Below are positions 63,880-64,000 of a DNA stretch of 64,000 bases, piece by piece (position 1 is the stretch's first letter; each line of letters begins with the position of its first letter). A program made the translations under genes and the position numbers. The notes below the pieces were generated by a model, which saw nothing but the letters and a program-made list of their open reading frames with translations, was not told the DNA's origin and searched no databases. Origin of the DNA: Candidatus Termititenax sp. (GTDB lineage: Bacteria; Margulisbacteria; Riflemargulisbacteria; GWF2-35-9; DYQY01); contig DYQY01000001.1 of the NCBI GenBank assembly GCA_020719045.1, positions 115,683 to 179,682 on the forward strand, written 5' to 3'.

Positions 63880-64000
63880 CTAGAGTTCTTCTTCTGAAAT
63901 ATTTTTCTGTTTGTAAGTTACAATAATAAAAAAATTAAACAAAATTGTACACTACCAGATCCGCTGTATTCAATGTTGCAGTGGATGACTCAAAAATTAA

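Overview
The window is an AT-rich bacterial chromosome segment that begins inside gyrB and contains the replication-origin neighbourhood. It carries gyrB (partial), a DciA-like gene, recF, dnaN and dnaA on the minus strand. rsmG-parA-parB lies about 14 kb away, with three perfect parS sites. The organism looks diderm: there are lipoproteins with lipoboxes, outer-membrane barrel-like proteins with signal peptides, a SurA-like chaperone and an O-antigen-ligase-type protein. It is probably anaerobic or facultative (ThiH-type thiazole synthesis, a HemW-like radical SAM protein, Rex, hemerythrin). I cannot place it with certainty. The content would fit an uncultured lineage such as Margulisbacteria/WOR-1 or a relative, but that is a weak guess. 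There are no rRNA or tRNA genes, CRISPR arrays, insertion sequences or phage genes. 

Layout: 1-6.9 kb replication cluster with a DnaA-box-containing dnaA-dnaN gap; 7.1-9.3 kb lipoprotein-thiG-thiH operon; 9.4-14.1 kb an unknown soluble protein, a U32-family tRNA hydroxylation protein, lepA-hemW; 14.1-17.6 kb a pilin-like protein, a 32-residue membrane peptide coupled to an outer-membrane-like protein, a flavin-reductase-like protein and two unknown genes; 17.7-21.6 kb trmL, dus, parB, parA, rsmG; 21.6-26.5 kb an unknown gene, nadE, hemerythrin and a Rex-serA operon with two Rex operators; 26.5-35.9 kb glgP, mtaB, ahcY, a DEAD-box helicase, a PfkB kinase, a soluble histidine kinase and maf; 35.9-38.3 kb an operon of a sigma-54 activator and a divergent short RpoN; 38.4-45.5 kb a small ORF, mnmG, a lipoprotein/DUF2156/methyltransferase operon and a 667-residue protein of uncertain family; 45.5-50.3 kb a GH5 lipoprotein, a PhoR/PhoB-like pair and a porin-like protein; 50.3-57.1 kb folC, valS, two small exported proteins, mazG and a SurA-like protein; 57.1-63.9 kb a surface-polysaccharide operon (GT2, ligase/polymerase, three GT4 enzymes, a methyltransferase) headed by a metallo-beta-lactamase-fold hydrolase.

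The most striking signal is architectural. At least a dozen genes, mostly monocistronic or first in an operon, have a sigma-70 type -10 hexamer only 6-9 bases upstream of the start codon, often with a -35 hexamer 17-18 bases further up. Their mRNAs should be leaderless or nearly so. Genes inside operons, and some first genes, have ordinary Shine-Dalgarno sites or stop/start overlaps. This pattern also corrects two start sites (mnmG and a methyltransferase) and supports a 32-residue membrane peptide. Other points of note are two heptanucleotide repeat arrays inside the U32 gene, the double Rex operator, the degenerate sigma-54 whose RpoN box is antisense to maf, and several conserved-looking but unrecognised proteins.
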